Part shown: positions 1-8,762 of the stretch, one piece after another
How positions within the stretch are numbered: position 1 is the first letter of the stretch
Layout of the letters: the number at the start of each line of letters is the position of its first letter
Source of the DNA: a virus
Reading direction: 5' to 3' (one strand)
Virus record (IMG/VR): IMGVR_UViG_3300042465_007464
Location: 1-64,000 of that record
Length of the DNA: 64,000 nucleotides
Made by a program: the position numbers and the translations under genes
The notes under the pieces: model-generated
The model's database searches: none
Seen by the model: only the letters and a program-made list of their open reading frames with translations
Told to the model about the DNA's origin: nothing

Positions 1-203
1 TTAGATGATCTTGGAAAGATTAAACCTACATAGCCTTCGGGAATTTCAATTGCTAAACCAGTACCATATGTTATGTTACCATTTGCATCTTTTTCACGAG
101 ATATTGCCGTAAGATCCATCCCAGCATCCCCAGCTTTTGCATAACTAGGGATAACTGCATCTGGATGTAATCTTTTTATGTTTACATTGCGATATACTAA
201 CAT
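1..203 (-). CDS. dut: dUTP diphosphatase (dUTPase), N-terminal fragment cut by window edge
   Basis: A 67-residue N-terminal fragment begins with ATG at 203 and runs open through base 1, so the gene continues outside the window. It contains AVIPSYAKAGDAGMDLTA near residues 16-33 and ends in GYVGLIFPRSS. These are the first two conserved motifs of trimeric dUTPases, the PRSS serine motif being part of the active site. The family hydrolyses dUTP to dUMP and keeps uracil out of DNA. It sits 13 bases downstream of the sliding clamp gene and is probably co-transcribed with the replication genes. The remaining motifs cannot be seen. Confidence 0.9.
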   Translation of the reverse strand, partial: MLVYRNVNIKRLHPDAVIPSYAKAGDAGMDLTAISREKDANGNITYGTGLAIEIPEGYVGLIFPRSS

Positions 204-216
204 CGTTTCGATTTTC

Positions 217-924
217 TTAGTTTTGTAATTGAACTAACCAATAAGTTGAATCAAAATCCGAACCAGTAAAATCAATACGAGCCAATCCTTCTGTTGATAC
301 TTGTAAATGTCCAGCATCCCCACGATTTGCTACCAATATTTCTTTCAATTTGTCTGCTGAAAAACAAGTTGGCTCGATATCAACATTACCACCATCCATT
401 TCAAATGAAATATTATCTGCATTTACTGTGGTATAATTGATAATAAATTTAATTTTACCTCCTTGAACTTGAATTGCAAAGTTTTTAGCATCAGGCAACG
501 CATTTTTTGCTTTGATGAACTTGCTAATGAATTCTTCATTGATTGGAATTGTTACTCCATAATCTGGTTCTGCGTTAATGCTTGGTACTGCAGGAATAAC
601 CGTTGTGTCAGCTAACATGAATGTTGCTTGCGTGTTATTTTCTGAAATTTTCATTGCATAATTCTTACCAGCCGCGTCTTTTACTTCGATGTTGATATTT
701 TCACCCAACGCTCCAAGCATTTTTGTCAATGCTCCGGTATGATTAATTCCCAATGAACCTTTCATGAACGGAGTTGTTTTCCATTGAATCTTTCCTACTA
801 CGGTTTGATCCATATCGATTAATTCACAACCGATACCTGTTTCATTTTCCTTAAGGATAACAGCCTCGCAATTACCTGCTAAATAGTATCGGCTGATGAA
901 TGATGTTAGTTTTGATTTTTCCAT
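217..924 (-). CDS. Sliding clamp (T4 gp45-like)
   Basis: This 235-residue protein is close to the 228 residues of T4 gp45. It shows the repeated beta-rich pattern of a PCNA-like clamp: an N-terminal domain with alternating short strands, a central linker around PDYGVTIPINEEFISKF, and a second domain ending in DSTYWLVQLQN. The clamp encircles DNA and tethers the family B polymerase encoded at 4167-6671. It lies directly upstream of dUTPase. No clamp-loader genes are visible in the window. The call rests on length, overall pattern and gene company, because clamps have few sharp motifs. Confidence 0.75.
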   Translation of the reverse strand: MEKSKLTSFISRYYLAGNCEAVILKENETGIGCELIDMDQTVVGKIQWKTTPFMKGSLGINHTGALTKMLGALGENINIEVKDAAGKNYAMKISENNTQATFMLADTTVIPAVPSINAEPDYGVTIPINEEFISKFIKAKNALPDAKNFAIQVQGGKIKFIINYTTVNADNISFEMDGGNVDIEPTCFSADKLKEILVANRGDAGHLQVSTEGLARIDFTGSDFDSTYWLVQLQN

Positions 925-937
925 GTTTATTTATCTA

Positions 938-2200
938 TTAAAATTTAAAGAATTTATTGAAGTTTTCTGCATCTGTGGTTGAAATACTGCTACCACCGAA
1001 TTTTTTATACGTATTGATGTATTTTTCGTAGGTTTGGAATGCTGCATCTGGATCTGCAAACATTTCATGCAAAGAAAGAATTACATCATACAAATCTTTT
1101 GGCACTACTGTTTCTAACAACTCTACGTGACTATCAACTAGTTGATTGATGTCTTTTGCTGCTTCAACATATAGATGCGTATTATGAACTACCATTCTTG
1201 GCATAGCTTCTTGACTGTAACGATCCAATCCTTTTGGTGTTTTACCACCAAGCAAATCATATGTAAAGTCTTTACAAGCCGGACAATTGATGCTACAAGC
1301 AACATGTTGATTCAAATCAACTTCGCTTTGAACTGTCTTACCTTGTTTGATATGATTCTTTCTGCGATACTCAGCATTCTTTGGAAAATACAATTCCGAG
1401 AATGTTTGCGTTTTGAAATTGGTAGAATGTAAATATGTTCCAAATACTGGATATTGTCCTGGAGACGATGAATCCGTAGTTACATAAATACGATTTCCAT
1501 AATTCTTATTGATTAGTTTTTGCAACGTAGACAATATGAAGAAATCTGATATTTTGCTAATTCCTAACAAGTGAATAAATTCATTGCGTGGATTTTCAAA
1601 TTCGCGAGAGTTAAGAAGCAATGCAACCGCATACATAAAGTCTACTAATCGTTGCGGACCTCCAATCGCCCAACCATTAAAGTTAAAGTGTTTGAATTTG
1701 TTATACCACCAGGAATACTCAGCCGAGTTGGATCCTTGCAACATGTTCAAGAATTTTGTCTTACCACTTTGATGCTTTTCAAACCAAGCAAAGTTATCAA
1801 AACTAATATCCGCACATTCTGCGAATTTATTGCGATACTTGGTTTTAGGCGGAATATCTAAATTTGCTGCGACATCACTATTCGCTTCCAACCAATGAAA
1901 AATCTTTTCACGCAATTCATTGCTATAAGGCAATGCTCCTGTTGCTATCTGATAACCACCAGAGTCGCCAAATACTAGCACATCTTTTTCTAGTCCCAAT
2001 TGTTCGCGGAAATCCATTTTCTTGTAATGATGTCCTGCGGTAATTAGGAAATACGGATGTCGCCATTCTTCCGGATATCGTGAATCATAAAATTTGACAG
2101 GCGTACCATCTTCAAACTTTTGATCCTTTTTGAATGCCGAAACCATACTTCCTGCCGATAAAGAAGGAAAGTATATAAATCTTTTTTGTTCTTCGTTCAT
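938..2200 (-). CDS. DpdA-like DNA-guanine transglycosylase (tRNA-guanine transglycosylase family)
   Basis: A 420-residue TGT-superfamily protein. It carries DSGGYQIATG near residues 79-88, the counterpart of the DSGGFQ segment of tRNA-guanine transglycosylases that holds the nucleophilic or base-binding Asp. It also has a LDIPP segment, a GGPQRLVDF segment and a Cys cluster, CSINCPAC, near residue 305 that could bind zinc. In phages this family (DpdA) swaps guanine in DNA for a 7-deazaguanine base. FolE, QueD and QueE in the same window supply the precursor pathway, which supports a DNA substrate over tRNA. It overlaps the glycosyltransferase stop codon by one base, so the two are translationally close. 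Confidence 0.8.
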   Translation of the reverse strand: MNEEQKRFIYFPSLSAGSMVSAFKKDQKFEDGTPVKFYDSRYPEEWRHPYFLITAGHHYKKMDFREQLGLEKDVLVFGDSGGYQIATGALPYSNELREKIFHWLEANSDVAANLDIPPKTKYRNKFAECADISFDNFAWFEKHQSGKTKFLNMLQGSNSAEYSWWYNKFKHFNFNGWAIGGPQRLVDFMYAVALLLNSREFENPRNEFIHLLGISKISDFFILSTLQKLINKNYGNRIYVTTDSSSPGQYPVFGTYLHSTNFKTQTFSELYFPKNAEYRRKNHIKQGKTVQSEVDLNQHVACSINCPACKDFTYDLLGGKTPKGLDRYSQEAMPRMVVHNTHLYVEAAKDINQLVDSHVELLETVVPKDLYDVILSLHEMFADPDAAFQTYEKYINTYKKFGGSSISTTDAENFNKFFKF

Positions 2201-3207
2201 TATTTATATTCCTTAAGTTTATTAATTAAGTTCCTTGCTGAAAAGAAATTGTGATGCAATGTTGCAACTAATTCTGCAATTTCTTGAGTTAAATCTCGTT
2301 GTTCATATTCTAAAATAGCTTGAATGGCTTCATCTACTGAATTGGCACGTTTCCACATATCACCATACATTTCTTTGTATGATAAACGATTTGGAACTAT
2401 CGGTGCCGTACCGGCACAAGCCGCTTCATACATAGAAATTCCTAATGTCTCTTGTTCTGCAAAAGATACAGCAAATCTGGAACGACGAAGCAATTCGTGA
2501 TATTCTGTTTTAGATACGCCCATGTTCATTGGCACTACAAAAGTATAATCACTCAATTCAGGCCTTTGCGATAATTCTTCAAATAAATCTAAACGTTTCT
2601 CCGGAGCAATGCGATGCGGGAAGATTATCATGTTATCTTTGGAAGTAAACTTCGTGGGATGAATTAAATCTTTTGTATACTCCATTGGCCAACCCGTTTG
2701 ATAATATAAACCAGGATGCGTTTGTGTGATTAATTCATAATGTGCGTCAGATGCCAACCAATTGAAATCCAATGCGGATACAAACGACTTCTCAGCATGG
2801 CGTATCCAGGTTTTATCTTGCACGAGACGCCCCAAAAAGTCATTTGGATCATATGAACCCGCGTGCCATAGTCCGTGCATTACAACGGGAATATTTAGAA
2901 GTACACTCATATATTTTACATTGATGATACCTGGATGCCAAGCGTCTGTAAAAATTATATGGTCTCCTGCTTTAATTTCGCCTTGGGTAAACATGTACGA
3001 CAAAGAATGAACTTGTTTTGCCTTGTACATATTAGTACCACCGAAATTCAAAAATGCACCGGGAGTTGTTGCTGATGGGATATCTAAATCTCCTTCTACT
3101 ACAACTACATCAAATCCGTTTTCTCGTAACAATTTCGGGATGTGCGTTTTCCACTCACAAGTATAACGAGTTGGAACTGATTCTAAATCTACTAAAAATA
3201 TTCTCAT
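2200..3207 (-). CDS. GT-B glycosyltransferase (GT4-like)
   Basis: A 335-residue protein with a C-terminal GT-B signature: SFAEQETLGISMYEAACAG near residues 250-268, which gives the EX7E motif that binds the nucleotide-sugar donor. IIFPHRIAPEKRLDLFEEL near residue 194 is typical of the linker into the C-terminal donor domain. The N-terminal half contains FTDAWHPG and VMHGLWHAGS, consistent with an acceptor domain. The acceptor is unknown. Its start overlaps the stop of the upstream gene and its end overlaps the DpdA-like gene, so a link to DNA-base decoration is possible. Glycosylation of virion proteins is the alternative. Confidence 0.8.
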   Translation of the reverse strand: MRIFLVDLESVPTRYTCEWKTHIPKLLRENGFDVVVVEGDLDIPSATTPGAFLNFGGTNMYKAKQVHSLSYMFTQGEIKAGDHIIFTDAWHPGIINVKYMSVLLNIPVVMHGLWHAGSYDPNDFLGRLVQDKTWIRHAEKSFVSALDFNWLASDAHYELITQTHPGLYYQTGWPMEYTKDLIHPTKFTSKDNMIIFPHRIAPEKRLDLFEELSQRPELSDYTFVVPMNMGVSKTEYHELLRRSRFAVSFAEQETLGISMYEAACAGTAPIVPNRLSYKEMYGDMWKRANSVDEAIQAILEYEQRDLTQEIAELVATLHHNFFSARNLINKLKEYK

Positions 3208-3554
3208 CGTTCTATTATTGCACCGTTTTCAAAATCTTCAAATACTTCTACTTTGTATAAACTAGGAAAACTTTCCAATAACCATTCTCCAATCATCTCG
3301 CAAGACATGGATCCAAATTCCAATACATTTGTTTCAGAACCAGTAAATCCAATTCGAAGCCCCTTTTGTATTTTGCGATTCAACAAAATAAATTCTTCGT
3401 CACGATCCGTATGGGTTACCGTTGCATAACAACGAAATCCAAACATGTGTCTATGTCTATCTGATAAGAATGCTACTTCAGGAAAAATGTCTTTAGCATC
3501 AGGCCAATTATGAAAGCCTTCAATACTAAATGTAACTACTACACTATATTTCAT
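3204..3554 (-). CDS. Conserved phage protein with HRH motif, unknown function
   Basis: A 116-residue protein that I cannot assign with confidence. It contains EGFHNWPDA near residue 12, the HRHMFGF segment near residue 33, VTHTDRDEEFILL near residue 46 and GSMSCEMIGEWL near residue 82. The clustered His, Asp and Cys residues suggest metal or pterin binding. I recall small proteins with this pattern in other large phages without a settled role. It opens an operon with the glycosyltransferase and the DpdA-like gene. Its own promoter lies at 3560-3588, and the ATG falls where transcription should begin. Confidence 0.7.
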   Translation of the reverse strand: MKYSVVVTFSIEGFHNWPDAKDIFPEVAFLSDRHRHMFGFRCYATVTHTDRDEEFILLNRKIQKGLRIGFTGSETNVLEFGSMSCEMIGEWLLESFPSLYKVEVFEDFENGAIIER

Positions 3555-3559
3555 AACTT

Positions 3560-3588
3560 ATTATAATGAATTTATCTATTTATTCCAA
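3560..3588 (-). promoter_or_regulatory. Promoter, TTGGA-18-TATAAT class, likely leaderless
   Basis: On the minus strand TTGGA (3588-3584) is followed by 18 bases and TATAAT (3565-3560). The ATG of the next gene is only five bases beyond the -10 box, so the transcript should start at or inside the start codon. A terminator lies just upstream. Confidence 0.75.
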
Positions 3589-3601
3589 CCGTTGTAACAG
3601 T

Positions 3602-3633
3602 AAAAAAGTGCTAATATTTCTACTAGCACCTTT
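3602..3633 (-). terminator. Intrinsic terminator with GAAA-capped hairpin
   Basis: On the minus strand the stem GTGCTA/TAGCAC closes the loop GTAGAAATAT, which can fold further to a GAAA tetraloop. A run of T follows. It ends the transcript of the 3650-4084 gene before the promoter at 3560-3588. Confidence 0.85.
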
Positions 3634-3649
3634 AAATTTTTTATCGAAA

Positions 3650-4084
3650 TTAAATTAAATCGTCAGAATCTGGTTGATATTCCGTAACATATTCATCTTC
3701 ATCTTCATCGCAATATGCATCTACGATTCCACCCAAATGTGAACGCATTTCTTGCCATGCATTTTTACTTCTAGCTTGCATTTTATCTAATAATGCCGGC
3801 GCTTCTTGTACTAATGCATATACTGAATATGGTGCTGGTTTTTTTCTATCAGTCCATCGTTTCATTTGTTGAATAGCATGTTGTACAATTCGAAGATCTT
3901 CCATTTTTGGACGAATTAATTCGTCCGCTAAATCTTCAGCTGCACTCATTATATCGTCCGAGTTATTATATGATGCCTTTTTAGCAAATTGTAAATAACT
4001 TGGATCTGGTGATTCATTTAGATTTTTAGTTCCAAATCTGCGCATATTTTCTTTTAATAATTTTTTCAATTTAATATTTGTCAT
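3650..4084 (-). CDS. Small acidic protein with possible capsid-targeting N-terminus
   Basis: 144 residues from the ATG at 4084, which has AAGGA about eight bases upstream. A longer reading from 4198 would translate a duplicated regulatory repeat, so I reject it. The N-terminus contains ENMRRFGTKNLNE, nearly the same as ENMLRFGTKNLSE in the 20229-20594 protein, although the rest differs. Both end in L-x-E, which fits the cleavage preference of T4 gp21-type prohead proteases. The C-terminus is acidic (DEDEDEYVTE). Two late-type promoter motifs precede it. An internal head protein is an inference and no function is established. Confidence 0.65.
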   Translation of the reverse strand: MTNIKLKKLLKENMRRFGTKNLNESPDPSYLQFAKKASYNNSDDIMSAAEDLADELIRPKMEDLRIVQHAIQQMKRWTDRKKPAPYSVYALVQEAPALLDKMQARSKNAWQEMRSHLGGIVDAYCDEDEDEYVTEYQPDSDDLI

Positions 4085-4088
4085 TTTA

Positions 4089-4168
4089 GTATCCTTTTTT
4101 GTATAAATATCAAGCAAAAAAAAAATCGTATCCTTTTTTGTATAAATATCAAGCAAAAAAAAAAAATC
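4089..4168 (-). repeat. 39-bp tandem duplication of promoter-like motif and ribosome binding site
   Basis: Two head-to-tail copies (4089-4127 and 4128-4168) each hold the late-type motif GATATTTATAC followed by an AAAAAAGGATAC ribosome binding site. They differ only in a homopolymer tract of 10 versus 12 bases. The outer copy reaches the polymerase stop codon. Confidence 0.9.
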
Positions 4169-6671
4169 ATTTTCCAAATGAAAAGAATCGTGCCGCATTA
4201 TTATTTTCTGGAAACTTACCCCAATTCAATGCAGCATAAAAGTCATCCAATTTGTTTTGCAATTCTCGTTGAAATATTTTGTTTCTGTCAATGAATTGTT
4301 CTACAAATTCTTGAGTTGGTTGTGGGTCTTGATATCCACGAAGCGCCATTGTATCGAATCCATATGGATTATCTGATAGGTATGCCCATTTAACTTTTTC
4401 ACCGTCTTGTATTGGATCGATATCAGTTACTTTGTTAGCAACTAACAAATCGTTGTAATTCATTGCGGCTTTAACATGTGCTGGAGTTCCTGATTTATAT
4501 CCACCGAACGGTTTACGTCCTTTAACATACTTGGATATTTCTTTTACTCCGGAATTTTTCATTACGTTCAATACCGGTGAATTTTTCAATCCAGATTTGA
4601 ATTTATGAATCATATCCGATGTAGATGTTTTATCTCGTTGTTTCAATATGTACCACAATGTTTCTTTCATGATAGTTTTGAAATCTTCTGGGAAACTAGA
4701 TCTTACAACGTCCAATCCTTTAATGTCTAACTTATCCGTAGGTTTACCTTCTTTGAAAATTACCCATTGTGCATATCGTTTTTTGGCAATCCATAAACCA
4801 GATTTTGCAACATATTCCTGTTTAATTTTGAATCGATGCGTTTCTGTATTGTGGAATTTCAATGAATATGGAGTATACATTTTGTTTACTAATGCTTGTA
4901 CCTCAGATGCAATTGCATTGGTTTGGTCAATCATAAATTGTTCATCCGTTTCATCGTAATCTGGATATCGTTTCGCAATCAATGGCAAACTAGAAACAAA
5001 CGTGGAATCTGTATCTGTATAAAATGCAAATTCTGCAGTTCCACCCGTTGCATTGATAAAATGTTCTTTGCCAATTTCTTGTGTGTAATGATTGTTAATC
5101 ACTTTTGCTGAAAACTTAATTACTGCTTGACCCGTTGACGTAATTGCACCTGCATTATCCAAGTCATGGAATCGGAACGTTTTAAGACCTAATACTCCAT
5201 AAAATGAATTAAGCAATACTTTTTGTGTTAACTGCAACGCATCATAAAATTTATAATCTTCGGATCCTACTTCATATTCATCGCGTTTATCTTTGTATTC
5301 GACACGTTCATCAAACCATTTTTCCAGGATAGTTGGTAAGAATCCACGAACATCGGTTCTATATACTGCTCCGTTACTTGCAACTGTATAAGCATTGTCT
5401 TGCAACCAAGTTTTAACATCTTGTGCAAATGTTCCATCAATGAATTGAACTTGCTGTGGTTCCGTTTTCAATAATAAGTCTTGATTCCAATTGTTTATTA
5501 CCGTAACTTTGGTTTCCGGCGAAATGTTCAATGTCATGATGATGCTTGGATATAGTGACGTTAAATCTAAGTCATATATCCATTTGTATAATCCTGGAAC
5601 TGGTGCCATTACATATGCACCTGCTAAATCATCAATTGATTCTTCTTCTACAAATCTAAATTGTTTGTTAGGTGCTACTAATCCGTTGCGTTTCAAATCC
5701 ACAACTGCCGCTCCATCCAAGTATTTAGATGCGTAATAAACATCTTCATATGGAACGTGTCCTTTATGACATATTGTACGTGCAAGATTCAACAATTGAA
5801 GTTTTTCATCTAAATCATAAACCAAATCAACGTCAGTCATGTTGTATTCGACAAACTTGTCAATATCCGTTGCAAATAGATGATTCAAATCTCCTTCATA
5901 TTCAACTTTACCACGATTCAATTCTTTTTTAGCAACCGTGTCTAATCGGTAATTTGCAAGTTCTGTATATGTAAATTTCTTATACAATGTCAAATAGTCT
6001 AAACTAGATACTCCAAATATTTTGTAGCGTCCTCTATGTTTATTCCATTCAACAATTCCTGCAGGAGATAATTTCTTTATGGCTTGTGCGCCTAATACAT
6101 TTTTAATGCGATTAATCAAGTATGGAATATCGTAATTGTCTGTATTCCATCCGGAAATAACGGTAGGTTGTACTTCTGCGAATATATTAATGAATCGCAT
6201 CAACATGTTAGCTTCTGTATCAAATACTTCTACATTTTCTACGGATACTTTTTGTGTTAATCGTTTTTCCGCATCTAATAGCAATACACCTTTTCTTTTA
6301 CCTGCTTTGTCGTGGTATGCTATTGATGTAATTCGTATACGTGCTTCTTCTGGTGTTGAATAGCCGTTTTCATCTCGTTCTGATTCAATATCAAAAAAGA
6401 AATCTCTATGTCCGCGAGATGGGGCATCTGATTCGTAATATAAATCAATAAGCGTTCTAACTTCTTCATTTAAGTCAGATTCGTATGCTTTTGGGTTGTC
6501 CTTGTGATTGCCAGCAACTTTGCTTAATATTGCCCCATCCAATGAACGGCAATCTCCGTTTGCATCAGGCAAATATGCGTATGGTTTGAACAAGAACTTT
6601 TGATGTCCTACTTCATCATCCCACACGTGCATCGTGCTAGTTTTTTTATCGTATGCTATATTTTGATACAT
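4167..6671 (-). CDS. Family B DNA polymerase (T4 gp43-like)
   Basis: The 834-residue replicative polymerase is slightly shorter than T4 gp43 (898). The 3'-5' exonuclease shows Exo I at FFFDIESE (residues 91-98), Exo II around SGWNTDNYDIP (173-183) and Exo III at YNMTDVDLV (about 276). Polymerase motif A is DLTSLYPSII (369-378), motif B is KVLLNSFYGVLG (484-495) and motif C is YTDTDS (551-556). All the catalytic carboxylates are present, so it should be active with proofreading. It works with the clamp (217-924), the SSB and the helicase encoded nearby. It lies nine bases after the phosphoribosyltransferase gene and is probably co-transcribed with it. Confidence 0.97.
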   Translation of the reverse strand: MYQNIAYDKKTSTMHVWDDEVGHQKFLFKPYAYLPDANGDCRSLDGAILSKVAGNHKDNPKAYESDLNEEVRTLIDLYYESDAPSRGHRDFFFDIESERDENGYSTPEEARIRITSIAYHDKAGKRKGVLLLDAEKRLTQKVSVENVEVFDTEANMLMRFINIFAEVQPTVISGWNTDNYDIPYLINRIKNVLGAQAIKKLSPAGIVEWNKHRGRYKIFGVSSLDYLTLYKKFTYTELANYRLDTVAKKELNRGKVEYEGDLNHLFATDIDKFVEYNMTDVDLVYDLDEKLQLLNLARTICHKGHVPYEDVYYASKYLDGAAVVDLKRNGLVAPNKQFRFVEEESIDDLAGAYVMAPVPGLYKWIYDLDLTSLYPSIIMTLNISPETKVTVINNWNQDLLLKTEPQQVQFIDGTFAQDVKTWLQDNAYTVASNGAVYRTDVRGFLPTILEKWFDERVEYKDKRDEYEVGSEDYKFYDALQLTQKVLLNSFYGVLGLKTFRFHDLDNAGAITSTGQAVIKFSAKVINNHYTQEIGKEHFINATGGTAEFAFYTDTDSTFVSSLPLIAKRYPDYDETDEQFMIDQTNAIASEVQALVNKMYTPYSLKFHNTETHRFKIKQEYVAKSGLWIAKKRYAQWVIFKEGKPTDKLDIKGLDVVRSSFPEDFKTIMKETLWYILKQRDKTSTSDMIHKFKSGLKNSPVLNVMKNSGVKEISKYVKGRKPFGGYKSGTPAHVKAAMNYNDLLVANKVTDIDPIQDGEKVKWAYLSDNPYGFDTMALRGYQDPQPTQEFVEQFIDRNKIFQRELQNKLDDFYAALNWGKFPENNNAARFFSFGK

Positions 6672-6680
6672 TTATTTTTT

Positions 6681-7178
6681 CTAGTTAATTTTGTAAATAT
6701 CCATCAAGTTACGCTTCAATTTGTTGTCATCTAATCCGTAACCAACAACCCACTCATCTCCAATTTCAAATGCGTAATAATCTGGTTGCATGGCAGATCC
6801 ATAACGTTTCAACAACGTAACTACTTTTACTGACTTTGGCATTCTGCTATTTACCATGTGCAATGCTTCTATTATAGTAGCACCAGTATCTAAAATATCA
6901 TCCACAATGTATACGCATTTACCTTTTAAATCAGCTTCTAATCCCTTAAGAATTTGTACACCGCCTGAATTGTCTTGTCCTTCATATGATTTTAATCGAA
7001 TAAAATCCATTTCGCAATCAATTGACATCATGCTGGTTAAATCAGCAAAGAATTGATACGCTCCGTTAAGAACGCATATCATTACCGGCGGTAACTCCGA
7101 ATCGTGGTCCGTTGAAATTTGTTGTGCTACATGTGCTACCCGTGCAACAATGTCTTTTTTATCGATGAGTTTTTCCAT
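6681..7178 (-). CDS. Hypoxanthine/purine phosphoribosyltransferase
   Basis: A 165-residue type I phosphoribosyltransferase. The PRPP-binding loop VYIVDDILDTGATI lies near residues 89-102, and MICVLNGAYQFFADL near residue 33 matches the substrate-loop region of HPRT-type enzymes. The family joins PRPP to hypoxanthine or guanine and salvages purines. Here it could feed purine nucleotides to phage DNA synthesis. In a phage that makes deazaguanine, a non-standard base substrate is conceivable, though the sequence does not show it. Its start overlaps the preceding membrane-protein gene by 43 bases. Confidence 0.9.
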   Translation of the reverse strand: MEKLIDKKDIVARVAHVAQQISTDHDSELPPVMICVLNGAYQFFADLTSMMSIDCEMDFIRLKSYEGQDNSGGVQILKGLEADLKGKCVYIVDDILDTGATIIEALHMVNSRMPKSVKVVTLLKRYGSAMQPDYYAFEIGDEWVVGYGLDDNKLKRNLMDIYKIN

Positions 7179-7384
7179 AACCTGTATATTCCGTATAAGT
7201 TTATAACAATTATTACGCCACTCAATGCCAAGTGACTGTAATTCTGAATGTATACGTCATACGTAATCCATCCAATATCTCCGACAATCCATGTTAGCAT
7301 TGCCCACTTTGTGTAGCCTTTAGCGTTGGTAATGTAACCTGCCAATACCAACGCCGTGCTTATCCATCCAATAGCTTGAATCAT
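7136..7384 (-). CDS. Small three-helix membrane protein
   Basis: An 82-residue hydrophobic protein with three likely membrane segments: about 5-20, 27-45 (WAMLTWIVGDIGWITYDVYI) and 52-68. The pattern of Trp, Gly and Tyr within the helices, and the spacing, recall small PnuC-like or YgjV-like membrane proteins. I cannot call a transporter from this. The N-terminus overlaps the end of the GroES-like gene by four bases and the C-terminus overlaps the phosphoribosyltransferase, so the three are tightly coupled. Confidence 0.75.
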   Translation of the reverse strand: MIQAIGWISTALVLAGYITNAKGYTKWAMLTWIVGDIGWITYDVYIQNYSHLALSGVIIVINLYGIYRLWKNSSIKKTLLHG

Positions 7385-7680
7385 TCTGCTAAATTTATCA
7401 ATCCAACTTCAGATTCGCGAAGAAGAACGTATTCCATATCTTCCAATTTAATTCTTTTTTGGTCACCTAAATGTGCCGAATAAATCATTACTGTCATACC
7501 TGGTTTGGTTGTCATTGGTATACGATCGCCAGTTTGAGTAAACAATCCATCACCCGTTGCAACTACTTCACAAGTTACATATTCATCCATTCTGGACATT
7601 ACGATGATTCCACTTTTTGTTTTTGTTTCTTTTTTAATCTCTTTTACGAGAATTTGATCGCCCATTGGTTTCCAATTCAT
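7381..7680 (-). CDS. GroES/gp31-like co-chaperonin
   Basis: A 99-residue protein with the GroES pattern throughout: an N-terminal PMGDQILVKEI strand, an EKTKSGIIV-like mobile-loop region (KTKSGIIV near 22-29), GEVVATGDG-like (CEVVATGDG), a KPGMTVMIYSAHLG turn and the C-terminal EDMEYVLLRESEV. T4 gp31 replaces host GroES so that GroEL can fold the capsid protein. The same role is likely here, with the host GroEL as partner, since no chaperonin gene is visible. The start ATG lies in the recurrent context AATAAGTTATG, with AAGG a few bases upstream. Confidence 0.9.
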   Translation of the reverse strand: MNWKPMGDQILVKEIKKETKTKSGIIVMSRMDEYVTCEVVATGDGLFTQTGDRIPMTTKPGMTVMIYSAHLGDQKRIKLEDMEYVLLRESEVGLINLAE

Positions 7681-7692
7681 AACTTATTCCTT

Positions 7693-7938
7693 TTATATGT
7701 TTAACATTTGTTTTACTGAACTAACGGTAATCATAGATCCAGTTTTTCTATCTATAATTTCGCCATTTCCTACTAATACTACAGTAGGCACGTTGCGAAT
7801 CATGTAATGTTTTGCCATGTCTGGGCTTTGATCTACATCAACATAACGTATAGGCAATCCTGCTGCTTGTAATTGTGGTTTAATTGTTTTACACGGACCG
7901 CACCACTCCGCTCCGAAATATATTAATTCTTTCACCAT
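7693..7938 (-). CDS. Thioredoxin/glutaredoxin-like protein
   Basis: An 81-residue minimal thioredoxin fold. The redox motif WCGPC sits at residues 12-16 and the cis-Pro loop VPTVVLV at about 50-56, with YVDVDQSPDMAKHYMIRNVPT linking them. Such small phage thioredoxins reduce the active-site disulfide of ribonucleotide reductase after each turnover. The class II reductase at 13736-15592 ends in a Cys-containing tail (CSGGACEVK), so it is the obvious partner. The gene lies between the co-chaperonin and QueE. Confidence 0.92.
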   Translation of the reverse strand: MVKELIYFGAEWCGPCKTIKPQLQAAGLPIRYVDVDQSPDMAKHYMIRNVPTVVLVGNGEIIDRKTGSMITVSSVKQMLNI

Positions 7939-7990
7939 GTTATTATGTATTTAATTTGATAATCTCCAAATGTAGTTGTCGTCGTCCACA

Positions 7991-8761
7991 TCATACTCCC
8001 CTTTTTGTGTCCCAGGCCACGATATGGTCTCTACCTGTCATGTTGTATCCATGTTCGGCACACATTTCAAATACCAACGGATACATTTTAATCAATTCTT
8101 CTCGCGTATCGCCAGCTGGCATAATGTATGTCTTATCTCGTGGAATTTCTAAGAATAAGCGTGCCTCTTCAATTTCTTGTAAATTTTCTTCTGTACCATC
8201 CCATACCGGTTTATAATGGTAGTCTGTATGATATTCAATCATAGCACTCATTGCTGAGTAGTTCAAGCGATGTTTGTTATGTTGCGTAACCATCTTTTCA
8301 TCCGTAATTGTCCCTTGCGGCGTAGCAACACCCACCCTGGGAACGCTATTACTAAACTTAGGGCTAAGGGAAATAAGCCCAATAGGATAATCAGTCGCAA
8401 TAAAATGCGACCCTTCAGTCTCAATAGTGATAAGAATATCTCTTTCATGTGCAAAGTGTGTTAATTCGTTTACTAATGTCGGGTGCATCGTTGGACTACC
8501 ACCCGTTAACATCATTTCTTTAATATGTGGATTCTTATCATAAATATTGATGATATCATTAAATGTAAACGTACCTTTCTCCGGATGAATACTTGTGTAC
8601 CAACTATCACACCAACCTCCTTCGCCAAACCAACAACGATGTGTACATCCTGTAGTTCTAACTGCTATGGTAGGTCTGCCGAATCTTGAGCCTTCGCTTT
8701 GCACACATCGATACAATTCTACGATAGGCAATGTTTTATTGTAATCTTCTATTCTTTTCAT
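7991..8761 (-). CDS. queE: QueE-like 7-carboxy-7-deazaguanine synthase (radical SAM)
   Basis: 256 residues from the ATG at 8761, two bases after the preceding stop. An alternative ATG at 8782 lies inside that gene. The segment TTGCTHRCWFGEGGWCDSW carries three Cys in the spacing CX3CX7C, which is wider than the usual radical-SAM CX3CX2C. QueE subfamilies are known to vary here. MMLTGGSPTMHP matches the GG(E/S)P SAM-binding motif. QueE converts 6-carboxytetrahydropterin to 7-carboxy-7-deazaguanine using an Fe-S cluster and SAM. FolE and QueD for the earlier steps are upstream in the same cluster. QueC is not seen in the window. Confidence 0.87.
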   Translation of the reverse strand: MKRIEDYNKTLPIVELYRCVQSEGSRFGRPTIAVRTTGCTHRCWFGEGGWCDSWYTSIHPEKGTFTFNDIINIYDKNPHIKEMMLTGGSPTMHPTLVNELTHFAHERDILITIETEGSHFIATDYPIGLISLSPKFSNSVPRVGVATPQGTITDEKMVTQHNKHRLNYSAMSAMIEYHTDYHYKPVWDGTEENLQEIEEARLFLEIPRDKTYIMPAGDTREELIKMYPLVFEMCAEHGYNMTGRDHIVAWDTKRGV

Positions 8762-8762
8762 A

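Noticed and set aside
4085-4198. Start at 4198 for the 3650-4084 gene
   Set aside because: The extra 38 codons would translate two copies of the promoter-ribosome binding site repeat; the ATG at 4084 has AAGGA at good spacing.
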